From contig PDUO01000038.1 in the NCBI GenBank assembly GCA_003008705.1, positions 310,001-374,000 of the forward strand: 64,000 nucleotides of DNA, read 5' to 3'. The stretch is from Pezicula radicicola (taxonomy: Eukaryota; Ascomycota; Leotiomycetes; Helotiales; Dermateaceae). The notes beneath the pieces are model-generated. The model was not told where the DNA came from. It worked only from the letters and a program-made list of their open reading frames with translations, and searched no databases. Position 1 is the first letter of the stretch. Every line of letters starts with the position of its first letter. A program made the position numbers and the translations under genes. This document shows positions 1 to 11,354 of this stretch, piece after piece.

Positions 1-1
1 A

Positions 2-130
2 TTCCACGTTGCAGAGGACGTACTCTTTCTCGGTTTAGTTGAATACAAGGCCCATGGTGAATCCTACCGCAGCCCTTACCTCCAACGAGCTGCACAGATC
101 TTACAGGACTCGTTAGGAAAACATAAGTAA
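2..130 (+). CDS. C-terminal end of an unidentified protein (partial)
   Basis: An open frame enters from the left edge and ends at TAA 128-130, giving 42 residues that finish in SLGKHK. Codon choice looks ordinary and the frame is open from the first base, so it is probably the 3' end of a gene that starts outside the window. The fragment is too short and carries no motif I can assign. It could also be a chance open frame. Confidence 0.4.
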   Translation, partial: FHVAEDVLFLGLVEYKAHGESYRSPYLQRAAQILQDSLGKHK

Positions 131-534
131 CTAGAACCATTTTACAACTATTTCCGCGCTAGTATTTGCTATATTAGATGTTCGAAATGGCGTTTATTCT
201 GTGATAAGTGAATTAAGAGCCAAAAATACCAGTGCAAATTCCGTCAGTACCCTCCAGGAAGTGTCACTTAGGATGAGGATGAGGATGAGGATGGGGAGGG
301 AGGAGATTTGTGATTGTATGTAAGGAAAGACTACTGTCTTTAGTTGATGGAGTATATGCATGAACATACTTTACACAGTACTGTTCAGTCATCATTGGTG
401 ACTGTGTTCTGATCATCAGATAGTGCGAATCCGTCTCATGCAATAGATATGACGCTTGTATCATCATCTTCAAATTCTGTTGAATGGTGATCGAGAGTAC
501 TCTAATAGCACAGTCTTGGCGTTCAGGCAGGACC
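131..534. other. Intergenic stretch with a GGATGA microsatellite
   Basis: No gene is supported here. It lies between the 3' ends of two convergent genes. A short perfect GGATGA-type hexanucleotide repeat of about four units sits at 271-297. Short open frames on both strands in this stretch show no recognisable domain. Confidence 0.5.
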
Positions 535-3115
535 TCACCCAGGTCCTGCCCCAATATTTGGACCAATAGGAGCGAGATTGCCAAGCCAGACATCCCATTG
601 TTCCCAGTCGATGACTTCGCCATTAGGAGTATCAAGCCAGTAGTCTTGAGCCAGAATGGCATCCGTATCTAGGTTCATCATGTCAGCTGCTCCACCAGCG
701 AAAGAGCCGCCGCCTGGAGCGTCGCTGAGCCAGAACGCATCATCTCTAGTCCGTGTGCTTCCTTGAACGAGGTTTGCCGGTTGCTTTGCTGCCGGATATT
801 GCTGCGGCTGAGCTTCAGCCAGTACTTCTGCTGGACTCGGATTTGTATCTGGCCATGTTGCGTCGGCGTCCATTGTCGTCAATCTCTTTTCTCCGTCAAG
901 GGTCTCTTGTCCTTTGCTCCTTGCGATCACTGCTTCTCTCCTTATTTTGGCTGCTTCTCGTTGTTCACGAAGCTTGGTAATATATTCCGGTGGATCGGAG
1001 ATACTCCTCTTCTCTTTCGTCAGAGCGGCTGCGCGAGCACTGAATGCTTTCAAACAAAGACTCCCGACTGCCATGAGGATCGGCTTTTTGATGCTCAGCA
1101 ACATTTCTAAATTGTTTTCGTACAGGGTGTCGACGAGTTTCCAAGCCTTCACAGAGTCTAGGTGGAGGGGTTCGGCTCGGAGTGTGTCAAGAACGTGGAT
1201 GACAGCGTGCCAATGGATGAAGTAGGGGACGTTCCAAGCGAAGCACCGAAGCTGTGGGCTTGACTGCATCATGCTGTACTGCTCCAGGAGCTGAATGGCA
1301 ATGCTCCAGACCAACTGCTGTTCAGACACTGGAACCTGCTCCAGGCTGGCCCATCTGCGTGGATGATGAGCCATGAATCGGGCGATGTTTATTGCACACC
1401 GAGCGCCAACCAGAGTCATAAGTTGTAGTGGCTGGGACGGATCACAGAATCGTAGGTACTTTATCTCGATCGTGTCTTCAAGCTCCTTGATAAAAACATT
1501 CTTTATCTGCAAGTCGTTCAAGGCAGCGTATTCATTAGATGTGAATACAGCCTTGCCTAGTTTGTGTATTCTGGCTATCTGAGTAGCAGCGAAACTAGCC
1601 AGTTCCGTTCTAAACATACACCATATCATCTCTGTGGGTCTGGTCAATTCAGCAGCAGCTCGCGGCATTGTGGGATACAGATCAGTGTCGTTGACGTTGG
1701 CGGGCTTCCTAGGTGTAGTCTCATCGAGTTTGAAGTCTCGAAACTTGGCCTGACCACTAAGCTAGTTCAGGATTTCGGTATTAGCGGTGCTTCTTTTAGA
1801 AAGCCCTAGGAGAAATAAGACACGATTTATGAGTAGCGAGGCATGTCTCGGAAATATAGAAATATCAAGAAGTGTTACAGCACCCAAGACGGTCAACAAG
1901 AGGACAAAAAATGAACCGGATTTACAAACCTCAGCCGCGCGGAAGTCGTGCAATTTGAGCTGCCACCAGATGCGTCGGCGAATCTCACTTTCAAAGGGCG
2001 ACAACCCTAGCAATGTGCCATCGAGGCACACACCCATACCTTCTGCAATACGGATCGCAACCCCAGTGAGGCTCCACACAGCACGTGATTCGCAGACATC
2101 TCGGATAGAAAGGATATGAAGCACCAGTGCCTGCAGAACAACAATACTAGTGCTGCTCATGAATCTTGCGCGTGATAAGGCTGCTTTTGTAGCAGCTACG
2201 TAACGGGGAAGCAGTATCCCTCGGGTCTCTCTTAGTATTTCTTTGCATTCGTCTTCTGTAAGCGACAGAACAGCCATACTGTATATGGCGAACATGAGCG
2301 CTTCGAAACCTTTTGGGATATGCTCGATATTGGTGATTGCTTTCTCTATCGCAGGCTGCAAACTCGGTACATGCACCAGTTTCGTGAGAGGATTGACGTG
2401 GTCAATGAAAGTCTGCCATAATTGATGAATGAGTTCGGCGGGTGGGTGCGAGGATGCAGTAATGGGGGTCTTCCAGTCCAGAACATAAGCAAAATCATCA
2501 CTGGACGTTCCACCATCGCTTGCATCATTCGCCGAGTCTTCTCCTAGACTGACTTCAGTGTCGTGGATCTGACTATGCTGTCAGCATTTGCATACGGGTT
2601 AGGCTATTGAGCCTGTATTAGCCAGGAGATGAGTAACGCACCTCTTCTGCCACCCTCGACCACAAGATGCTGTTGGAGACTTAGCTTCGTTCGTCAGGTT
2701 CAACGGACGTTGCTTACTTGTCCACAAGCTCTGTGCCTCTCTGCCCATGTAGTAGCTGAGGCTTAAAGATTGTTGCTTGTAGCGGCAATTTCCAGACGGG
2801 TTCAGGCACTTCTGAGAGGCTACTTTTGCACTGATGCTCAGCTTCTGAAGTGCAGGTGACTCGGTTGGGATCGATGCCGTTCTCTTGGAGTAATGCTTCA
2901 TAGCGCTTCAGTCGCTCGTCCACCAATTCGTCGTTCATGGATTCTCGTTTCCTTCGAGACGGCTTTGGTGGACGAAAAGTGCATTGCACATTGTGTCTGA
3001 TGCAGGCATTACATGGGTTTTGTTTGTTGCACCTGACTTTGCGCTCAGAGCAGCGGATGCAGGCGAAGGAGTGCTTCGTCGGTGATATGCTCTGTGAGGG
3101 CGCTGGAGAGTTCAT
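535..3115 (-). CDS. Zn2Cys6 fungal transcription factor
   Basis: This is a fungal binuclear zinc-cluster regulator. I reconstruct four exons: 3115-2718, 2669-2642, 2577-1930 and 1761-535, which join in frame to 766 residues. Residues 19-45 carry the six cysteines in the canonical CX2CX6CX5CX2CX6C spacing, followed by a basic stretch. Exons 3 and 4 encode the middle homology (fungal_trans) region, with the typical RRRIWWQL motif near residue 340, then HDFRAAE and, after the 168-bp intron, LSGQAKF. The start at 3115 is chosen over an in-frame ATG 45 bp upstream because it precedes the zinc cluster more closely; the longer form is possible. The 28-bp second exon is unusual but restores the family motif DNILWSRVAEE. 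The gene is divergent to the FAD monooxygenase at 3506 and is likely its regulator. Target genes are inferred only from position. Confidence 0.9.
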
Positions 3116-3505
3116 AGTGGACAGAAAAGTGCGATATGAGTGTGACTGAAAGTGAAGCAATAGTGTGTAGAGGTGATCTACCTAGGTAGGTCGGGCGAAG
3201 TGAGGGTATCCGATTGCTGGAGTTTTGAAGTTCGGGGTCCGAGCTTCAAAAACCCCGAACCTAACCTTTACAGTACTGTACTGTAGTACTTACTCGGCCG
3301 AAGTTAAAGGGAGTAAGCAGTATTAGGTCTAGGTATTAAATAATCTGCAGTAGGGAGTTGCCAGAGTTTTTAATTTTTTTAATTTTTTTTTAATATATAT
3401 ACTTTCCAGTCTGTCCACCGTCTCTCATAAAATTCAATCTGGAACTCAACTTATGAGAAGCGTCTTTCGTTGTACTGTAAAAACGACTTAAATACAAACG
3501 AACAT
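3116..3505. promoter_or_regulatory. Divergent promoter with nested palindromes and a CGG-N3-CCG site
   Basis: The 390-bp space separates the divergent zinc-cluster regulator and FAD monooxygenase. At 3223-3259 two 8-bp inverted repeats are interleaved: TTTTGAAG (3223-3230) pairs with CTTCAAAA (3244-3251), and TTCGGGGT (3231-3238) pairs with ACCCCGAA (3252-3259). Within them lies CGG-GGT-CCG at 3233-3241, inverted CGG triplets as bound by dimeric Zn2Cys6 proteins. A TATA-like AT-rich run lies around 3365-3402, upstream of the monooxygenase start. Binding by the adjacent regulator is inference. Confidence 0.5.
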
Positions 3506-4783
3506 ATGTCTAAACTACAGGTTCTCGTCGTGGGCGCATCTATCGCAGGCCCGACGGCGGCTTACTGGTTCGCCAAAGCCGGAGCAAATGTCACCGTCAT
3601 CGAGCGCTTCCCTAAACTGCGCACTAATGGACAGAACATCGACATCCGCACTGCTGGAGTCACTGTAATGCGGAAGATGCTGGGGATGGAGGCCGCCGTG
3701 CGAGCCAAGATGATGCAGCTGGAAGGTATCAGTTTCGTTCGCGACAATGGCCGATCCTATGGAACCATCAAAGCCACTGGAAATCCCGATCAGCAGTCGC
3801 TCGTCTCAGAGTACGAGATCTTCCGCGGCGACCTGGCACAGATTCTCTTCGACCTGACTAAGGACAATGAAAATATCAAGTATGTTTTTGGCGAGCAAGT
3901 TGCCTCGATGCAGCAACAACACCAGCGAAACGAAAAGGACGACGGGCCTATTACCGTCGAATTCGCGAACGGCTTACCAACTGCGGAATACGACCTTGTC
4001 GTTGCCTGTGATGGTGCGACCTCGAGGACTCGAGCTATCGGCCTTGGTTGTGGTGTCCGAGACCATATTATACCGATAAATTGCTGGGCGGCTTTTTTTT
4101 CTATAGAGCAAGATCTTCTCGAAGGCAGCAAAATGGGACAGTCATACAGCGCCCCGGGAGGCCGTTTTCTCGCTGTTGGACCTGATCCATCAGGCGTGAA
4201 TCGAGTCGTGCTAATGGGGATTCACCCATATAACGATCACGACGCCATTCTACCGTTCCGAAACGCCATGAAGCAAGGAGACGATGCGCTCAAACAATTC
4301 ATAGCCCAGCACTACAAGGGCGCCGGCTGGAAGACCGACAAGGTTCTCAAGGGCATGATAGAGTCAAGAGACTTCTATGCCAACGAAATTGTCCAGGTCA
4401 AAACCCCAAGCCTGTACAAAGGACGCTTTGTTTTAGTTGGTGACGCGGGCTACGCACCGGGTCCTACTGGTGCTGGTACAACTCTCGCCATCGCCGGCGC
4501 CTATGTGTTGGCGGGCGAGGTCGGCAAGAATAAGGGCAATCTTGCAGCAGGACTCAAGGGTTACGAGGAGCAAATGAGGCCAATCATCGATGATCTGCAA
4601 AAGATTCCACCACTTATCCCTACAATCTTGGCGCCACAGACAGCTTGGGGACTATGGCTGCGGAATAATATTTTCGCTTTCATCGCTTGGACTAGAATTT
4701 TGGAATTCGCTCAAAAATTCTACGCCGGCGCCTTTGCCCACACTGATAAATACAGGCTCCCGGATTATGAATGGGTGGCCTAA
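3506..4783 (+). CDS. FAD-dependent aromatic-ring-hydroxylase-type monooxygenase
   Basis: A 425-residue intronless flavoprotein monooxygenase of the PHBH-fold, class A type, which uses NAD(P)H and O2 to hydroxylate or epoxidise small, often aromatic substrates. The N-terminal dinucleotide-binding loop is seen as VVGASIAGPTAA (residues 9-20). The middle DG motif appears as VVACDGATS near residue 168, and the second FAD motif as VGDAGYAPGPTGAG near residues 311-324. Length and motif order are normal for the family, so it looks functional. An in-frame ATG at 3470 would add 12 residues, but 3506 sits directly before the first beta-strand and is preferred. No signal peptide is evident. It is divergent to the Zn2Cys6 gene, suggesting a small regulated unit. 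The substrate cannot be read from sequence; tetracycline-destructase-like (TetX) and salicylate-hydroxylase-like members share these motifs. Confidence 0.88.
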   Translation: MSKLQVLVVGASIAGPTAAYWFAKAGANVTVIERFPKLRTNGQNIDIRTAGVTVMRKMLGMEAAVRAKMMQLEGISFVRDNGRSYGTIKATGNPDQQSLVSEYEIFRGDLAQILFDLTKDNENIKYVFGEQVASMQQQHQRNEKDDGPITVEFANGLPTAEYDLVVACDGATSRTRAIGLGCGVRDHIIPINCWAAFFSIEQDLLEGSKMGQSYSAPGGRFLAVGPDPSGVNRVVLMGIHPYNDHDAILPFRNAMKQGDDALKQFIAQHYKGAGWKTDKVLKGMIESRDFYANEIVQVKTPSLYKGRFVLVGDAGYAPGPTGAGTTLAIAGAYVLAGEVGKNKGNLAAGLKGYEEQMRPIIDDLQKIPPLIPTILAPQTAWGLWLRNNIFAFIAWTRILEFAQKFYAGAFAHTDKYRLPDYEWVA

Positions 4784-5462
4784 AGACTAGAAGTACCGTG
4801 CTTCATTTGTGCGAAGCCTTACGCCTGTATTCTACGAACTAGAAACTCTTAATACTCCTCTCCTGTATCGATCTTGCGCTAAGCGAGCAAATCCTACTTA
4901 AACTTAATCCTAAACACTATAACTCTTACTCAACCCAAAACCGTCTAATTGTGCTACCTACCAGGTTTAGTACTTACTAAACTTAGTAAAGCCAAAGCAA
5001 ATCTAAAACCCTTAAGTCTTGTTTTCTACCAGGATCAGCAACTGCTTGTCGATTCCGCTTGTTGGGGTCGAAATAGGTTGTATTAATCAGGATATGTCTC
5101 TTTTCTATAGAACAGTCGAACAGCGACATAAAGTTACTTTAACAGGAGATAGCTAGTAGTAAAATGCGGTAGAATAAGGAAGGTACGAAACATCCTAAAT
5201 GCTGGAAAATGGATTTTTACCTCCTCGCTTAAGAAAGGGGTTCACCGAAAGTAAGAATGTTGATTCTGCAGACATTTCGCAACCAAGAATTGGTCCTTGA
5301 AACTGAAACTGTTCTGGTTAATGAAAAAGAAATGAGTATTGAAAATATCCAACTTATTTGCCAAATTATGTTTCCTTCAGATAGCGTTGATAGCCTACAG
5401 TTTAATAACTCTAATGATAGTCCCTTGGACGTTTCTACTAAACATTCAAATTAGCATTTCTT
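4784..5462. other. Intergenic stretch, no supported gene
   Basis: Moderately AT-rich DNA between the monooxygenase stop and the degraded gene on the opposite strand. A 65-codon open frame at 5257-5454 (+) has no recognisable motif and I do not call it a gene. Confidence 0.5.
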
Positions 5463-7523
5463 TCAACTTATGTTAATACACGAGGTGCTTACCGAAGTCT
5501 TTGAATCCAAACCTAGCGACAGAATCTCATCAAGGAAATCTCCAAAGTTCCCATTATCCCACGCTCCTACACTACAATATGGCAGGGCATCAGAGTTAGT
5601 ATCTTCATTATTCCATTTTAAGTTACCAATAGTCAAGTCCACGAGCCAATTCTGCCATTCATAATCTACAGCAGGTGGAATATTATTTCCACCTAAGCGT
5701 TTGACACGGCTTTTAGTATTACTACCGGCAACCTTTAAGAATAGTATTATGATAGGGTCAGGTAGATTTGTTAATGTTGTCTCAGTAAACCAATCGTAAT
5801 GACGGACGCGACTACCCCCGTCTGTGATATTGACGAATGCATTAATAGGATCACTGCTTGATTCTGACACTTCTAATATATGTGCATTACATATTCCAGT
5901 TTGATATGGTATGGCTATGGGCGTATCTGCTGCTGTAAAAGGCCATAGCGTTGAAGTTGTCCCCGTTTCCGGAGCCGCCGTATCCGTATGAGACATCGAG
6001 TCCGTAGCTGTGGTTATCCGACCTGTCAGCAATACTGGAGTGACTATAATCATTGTCGTACTTACTGCAGTCGTTGTAGGAAAAGTCTTTGTTGTTGTCG
6101 ATACTCCTTGTTGTGGTGCGTTATCGATTAACGAGATATTGAAGCGTGTAGTTCCTCCGAGACCTATAAATGGTATTCCTCCTCCATATCTCATCAGTTC
6201 CTAGCCATCTATTGTCGAGAAAGGAGGACACCCGTTCATAACAGTCCTCAGTGCTTAGTTGCATGCGTCATCGGTGAATACAAAACAATCGCTTCCAGCA
6301 AGCGACACGTTAAGAGTCACTGAAATACTTGAGTAGTCAGACTGAACTTGGTCTGAGGTTACCATGATTGCATCACAAGAACTAGTTTGGCTGTTGCATC
6401 CTAGTTGGCCACCTGATTTGCCATCTTGGAACAGTAATCGGTGATGTTGGTAGGAAGCACTGCTTGTGGTAGGCCAGTAGTAATAGCTCCAGGTCCAGAA
6501 CTTGGAGCTCAGAAGAGTGACCGTAGAGTCTCGCTTGGTGTATTAGCAGATGAAGTGCTGCTCGAACTTGGAGGAGATGATTGGGATGTTGCCAGTGTTG
6601 TACTAACTGACAACTGTGATGCGGTGGTGCTTTGAGTTGAGGAAGCCACACTAGTAGTGCTAATAGTGTCGACAGTATTACTCGGAAATTGTGTCTCTTT
6701 TCGCATTCGATGTTGTTGGTGTCATTTGGGTTGGATCACCGACAATCCAATTGTCAGTAAGCACTGGTGCATCCTGACTTCCTATCCACACCCTAATCGC
6801 CGCTGCTTGAGTCTTGCACAGGACTTCATCGAATGGTAGCTCATACACTTCTAAGTGGGCTAGATCGTACTAAAATAGGATTTTGCCTTTTGGTTTCTTC
6901 TCATCCTCTGAATCTTCGTTTGTTGGAGGGACATAAGTGACGATTTTGGGTTTTATTGCTTTTATGCTCGAAATAATATCTCCAAGTTTAGCTTGGACAA
7001 GCTGAACCTCGTAGGTATAGGCTATAGGACCAGTTTCTCCACTTGGGGTTATGATGACTGCTTGTGGTTTTGTTTCAGGAGAGAACAATCCTCCAGGCCC
7101 TACGTCTGATGCTAGACCGGGCATCCATTTTGTACCATCCCCATCATTCATGGCGTTAAGGACGTCATCTGCGAATTTATCTATGCCTGGCATAAATGAA
7201 TCCCAATCCCAGAAACGAGACAGCCAATCTCCTTTAGTAGACTAGACAATGACAGAAGTACAGCCATTCACTCCCCAAGTCACGGCCTCATAAGGAGTGT
7301 TGAGCAGAGGTATCCGTTGAGGATATGACGGTACCCCCGGCTCTCCAACCGGTTTCTGGATAATTCGAAATGGTTACAAACTTTTGCCATTATTTCTGAT
7401 CACCTGGCTAACAAAGAAAGTCGCAATATTAGCATAATCTGCTGGGTCCGCCAATGTTCTCTTTTGCACATTCGCAACTTCAGTTGACACCGCTGAGCCA
7501 GAAGCCAGAGTTGTCGTAGACTA
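5463..7523 (-). pseudogene. RIP-mutated pseudogene of an unidentified fungal protein
   Basis: A long coding stretch on the minus strand stays readable only if nonsense codons and frameshifts are ignored. In-frame stops occur at 7376-7374, 7244-7242, 6872-6870, 6257-6255 and 6203-6201. Each is TAA or TAG at a place where CAA/CAG (or TGG) would fit, as expected from C:G-to-T:A RIP. Frame changes occur near 6690 and 6440. The readable parts include VNGCTSVIV followed by DWLSRFWDWDSF, a Ser/Thr-rich linker around 6510-6700, a Cys-containing segment around 6250-6440, and a C-terminal block ending LPYCSVGAWDNG. The Ser/Thr linker and paired cysteines suggest a secreted, possibly glycoside-hydrolase-associated protein, but I do not recognise the family. 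The 5' end is unclear, because an ankyrin fragment on the other strand begins at 7525. Confidence 0.7.
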
Positions 7524-7524
7524 A

Positions 7525-7767
7525 ATTACCGTAGCATATCCAGTACCTGTTAAACATTCATCACAAAGAGGTTCACGGAGCGACGAGGCAATGAAGACTG
7601 CTCTAGGTCTCGCACCGCGACGACGCAAATACGAAGAGGCCTTTTTTCTATTGCAAAACGGAGCTGACCCCACTAAGAAAGCTCCTAGAGGGAAATCGGC
7701 TGTGGACATGGCCCAAATAAATCGTCAGATGGACTTTGTGGAGCTTTTCGAACATTACTTGCAATAA
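7525..7767 (+). pseudogene. Ankyrin-repeat protein, C-terminal fragment
   Basis: An open frame of 80 codons without its own plausible start. Its last 45 residues read like a terminal ankyrin repeat: LLQNGADPTKKAPRGKSAVD, then MAQINRQMDFVELFEHYL and TAA at 7765-7767. The frame is closed by TAA at 7522-7524, where the degraded minus-strand gene begins, so the fragment looks like a broken gene end juxtaposed by rearrangement. Ankyrin repeats mediate protein binding; no partner can be inferred. A minus-strand open frame over the same bases is judged its shadow. Confidence 0.45.
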
Positions 7768-7843
7768 GCTGGAAGATGTCGTAGCGCTGTAGAAATGCTT
7801 TTTTCAATCACATCAACACTTTTAATTCTGTGCAAGTACAAGA

Positions 7844-9712
7844 CTAGCAAACATAACGGAAATGTGGTTTCTCCCAATCCGTCAAGTCTTCCAGGCTCTC
7901 TTCCAAAGTCACATCTTGTTCATTTCCCGCAGTTTGTTTTCTATCCCGCTTGCGATTCTCAAGCTGCACGCCGATGGCGTATCCAATCATTATAGCAATA
8001 GCGGCAATTTCAAATCCGAGAATGGAATTGTATCCACTTTCGTAGCCAGGAGCTTCAGAAGCACGGAAGGTTTGAGGAGCTATGATATTGGCTAAGCAAT
8101 AGGAGGTGAAAACCATAGCATTTACGGTGACTTTCTTTGTATGACCGGATGTATTCGCCATCGGGAGTGATAGAGCTAGAAATTACTTTTTAATTCAAAT
8201 GTTTAGAGTGTCAGGCTTGAGAATTTTGCATACCAATAGCATATGGGCCCCAGAAGAAATAAAAACAGTAGTAAGCAGTCAAGAGACCGCCTTTGTTTTC
8301 TGCAGGTAGTTCTACGAAGATTTAGTCAGGTAGAGCATATGGGCTGTCCAGGAGACAAGGCTTACTTCTAATGATAATCGAACAGACCAATGGTACGAGA
8401 CAACAACATGCTGCAGATAGACAACGGGTATTTTTGAAATATCGACTAGGAACTGTGGCTATCAGACTGGAAAGTGCTTGAATAACTCCGGTTGGCATTC
8501 CCAAGAGAACAGTATTCAAATTGCTAAACCCGAAGCTCGAGACGATTTGTGCTGAGAAAGTGTTTAGACCGCCATTGGGAACATTCATGCAGATGAAGAA
8601 CAGAGCAATAGCCCATGATTTCCAGTCGAGAAACGCTTCTCTAACTTGGTACCATTTGAATTGCTAGAGATACGTTAGAATTCACGCTAAAACAAAAGTT
8701 AGGAGTAGAGATAGGTACCTTGTTTTCAACACCAGTGTTGTTCGCCTTCAGTCTATGCACTACAATGAATTTCTCTTTTTCGCTCAGAAATCGGCAGGTG
8801 AGAGGTGAATCTGGTAAGAACAGAAGCATAGAGATAGAGAAAATAAAACTGATAGCTCCAAGGACAAGAAACAAGAGTCTCCAAGAGGCAATTGCGGTGC
8901 TAGTATGTCCTATGCCGTAAGATACAAGACCGACGTAGACCTATGCGTATCAATGTCTGAGCAGTTGAACGGTATCGATGAGTTTGAAGACTTACAGAAG
9001 CAAAAGTTGAGCTCCAAAGCGCAACACGAAGGGGTTGCTCTGTTTTCGTCCACCACATCACCGTGATGACTGTGCATGCTACCAGTCCGGGTGCCTCAAA
9101 CACGCCCATAATAAAACGCAGTATCATCAAACCAGGTGCGTTCTTGGTTGTAGCAAGAAGAAGTGTCATACCTGACCAGCCCATACTAGTCACGGAGATA
9201 AATTTTGCGACAGGCAACTTTTGGAGCAAGACAGCTGATGGGAACTCCGAAACCAGGTAGCCAAAGTAAAATATTGAGCCAACTGTTCTCACTATCAGAA
9301 AAGAGATTTCGCAAATGAGGTTGGCGAAGAATGAAACTTGACTTACCCCAACTATATTCTTGCCCCACCAGCTTGGTGTCTGTTTTCATGCCGTACAATG
9401 CAGCATTGGAGATAATGACTTTCTGTATATGCGTATCAGGAAGGGCTGATTGAATAATGAAGGAGTATAGCTACTTACATCCACAGCAGAGAGTACTGTG
9501 TAAGCCCATAAGAATGGTAGTATTCTAAAGTCGAGTTTCCATAATACCTCTCTTGCCTCTGCTTCAGTATAGTTTTCCCATTCATGCTCATGCGCAATGA
9601 TACTGATAGGTAAATCCTTGTCGATCTGTGACTTTATTCCATCTTCAGTAGTTTCACTGCTGCTTATAGCTATCGGATTCGTAACCGCCAATTTCTGTTT
9701 TTCGGCCACCAT
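7844..9712 (-). CDS. MFS permease, Dal5/allantoate (ACS) family
   Basis: A seven-exon gene: 9712-9479, 9422-9347, 9291-8996, 8940-8719, 8663-8366, 8311-8234 and 8175-7844. All introns are 54-58 nt with GT-AG ends, and the exons join to 511 residues. The product is a 12-TM major facilitator of the anion:cation symporter family, which moves carboxylates, vitamins or ureides (allantoate, nicotinate, pantothenate) across the plasma membrane. Visible hallmarks are the cytosolic N-terminus ending EAREVLWKLDFRILPFLW before TM1, RFIMGVFEAPGL in TM4, LPDSP before the central loop with FIVVHRL, MNVPNGGLNTFSAQI in TM7, GPYAIA in TM10, ANTSGHTKK in TM11, and the C-terminus HFRYVC. Every family landmark is present, so it appears intact although it lies next to a RIP-damaged gene. 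Substrate unknown. Confidence 0.9.
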
Positions 9713-10020
9713 CTTCTAATATACCGAAGTTAGATCCTTACAGAGGAAGTTTCGTAATGGCTAAAGTTGGAAACTAAGCATAGGACTTCAGGCTAAAATG
9801 AAGCAAAGCGCCTACTATTTGTTCGATAGAGAGTTTCTTGTTGAGAAAGAACGTCTTTTATATCATCATAGCCTATCTAACAGGGTATGATAACAACGAT
9901 TTGATACAGAGATTGGGGAAGGTTTTCGGAGATATGCGAAGTCGCAAGTGATTTGCCGATCGCTTAACCCTTTGGGAAGTCGCTCTTCTCCGATCAGTCC
10001 AATTGTTCCGACGCACTCGC
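9713..10020. other. Upstream region of the MFS gene
   Basis: About 300 bp containing the likely promoter of the minus-strand permease. No gene or distinct motif is seen, and short antisense open frames here look like chance. Confidence 0.4.
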
Positions 10021-10679
10021 CAATATTTACATTTGCTAGGTAATGTGACAATATATTGGCTAATGTGACAACCGGATCCTATTTTCAAGGTCTATAAAGA
10101 ATAATTCAGAAGATTATTTCTCTATTTCATAGCTTAAAGGTTAATTAGAATTTAGTACTGTACAATAGCATATTTTAACTTTAATTACTAGAACAACCTT
10201 ACTTTATTCTGTTATATAAGGTTATATTAGAGACTTTTAGTGGTTAATTCCCCCATTATTTATATAAGAAATAACTCTGTAATATATACTTCTTCTTTTA
10301 TAAGATCTGGTAAATCAGAGTATCTAATAAGATCTAATAGCCCTAAGATTTATATTAGAAGTAATGCTTAATTTAAAAGTAATTCAGGCGTATATTTACT
10401 TAAATTGTTACTTCATATTTATTACAAATCTCGCTTTTTGCACATTTATAAGGTTATTAACGTTTAATAAAGCAGCTTGATTTATTTGACAGTATCGAAT
10501 TAGCTAGCAATTTGTATAGGAAACGATACTCTAGCATGCACACCTCAACTGCTTAACATATTAGCTGATTCGACGCCATATTAGCTAATATGACGTCTTA
10601 CTCACCAGTTTCTCTATGTTGGCCAATGTGGCGTCGAATTGGCTAATGTAGCGCTTTATATTAGCCAATGTGAATATTG
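10021..10679. mobile_element. Possible MITE with imperfect terminal inverted repeats
   Basis: The ends match in inverted orientation: CAATATTTACATTTGCTA at 10021-10038 against the reverse complement of 10662-10679, with 2 mismatches in 18 bases. The interior is AT-rich and non-coding. Both ends hold several degenerate copies of a TTGGCTAATGTG-type motif (for example 10049-10062, 10617-10628 and 10639-10650), resembling subterminal transposase-binding repeats. I found no convincing target-site duplication, so the boundaries and the call are tentative. Confidence 0.4.
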
Positions 10680-11354
10680 ACGACCGTGTCAGATCACGGT
10701 TCCGAGCAAGCCTCCAGAATCAATATATAGCAAACCTACCATCAGTACCGTACAAATTGCTTTAACGGAGATTGTTTTGATCAGGTCTATATATTAAGTG
10801 AGCTACTAAATTCAAGTGAGTTAGTTAAATCAAATAAGACACTGAAACCAGCCCCTTACGTCTCAGTAGATAAATATTCAAAATCATCCCCTACAAAGCA
10901 ATTATCACGGTAGCTAATAATCATATGCCTCAGATTTCACTGATGTGTATATGATGAGTTGCGATACGTTGCAATTCACATAACACTTTCAATCGGATTT
11001 TGCAATTAAAGATTTAAAAGTTGTTCGCTACTAGCGACTGTATGAACTGACATACAGAGAGTCGTTTCGCTACAGATACTTCTTACAAGATATCGACTCA
11101 CTAAGTTAACGCGGTCCATATCAATGTACAAGCCAGCTCTATCTGTCGGAAAGTGTGCAGTTGTTTCAATCGCACATCTCGGGGAAATGTGATATCTCGC
11201 CTCAAGTTCTTAAAAGTGCTTTCTCTAGTCTGGGCTAGTAAAGCATTATTTGATGAAGTCTATTTTATATACAGGACATAATGTTCTTGGAGTTAAAGCA
11301 TGCGATAGCTTGCACAATGTAAGTACAGTTTTCTCCAACTTTTCTTTCATATAT
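10680..11354. other. Intergenic stretch, no supported gene
   Basis: AT-rich sequence downstream of the receptor gene with no open frame of note. Nothing beyond simple composition bias is seen. Confidence 0.5.
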
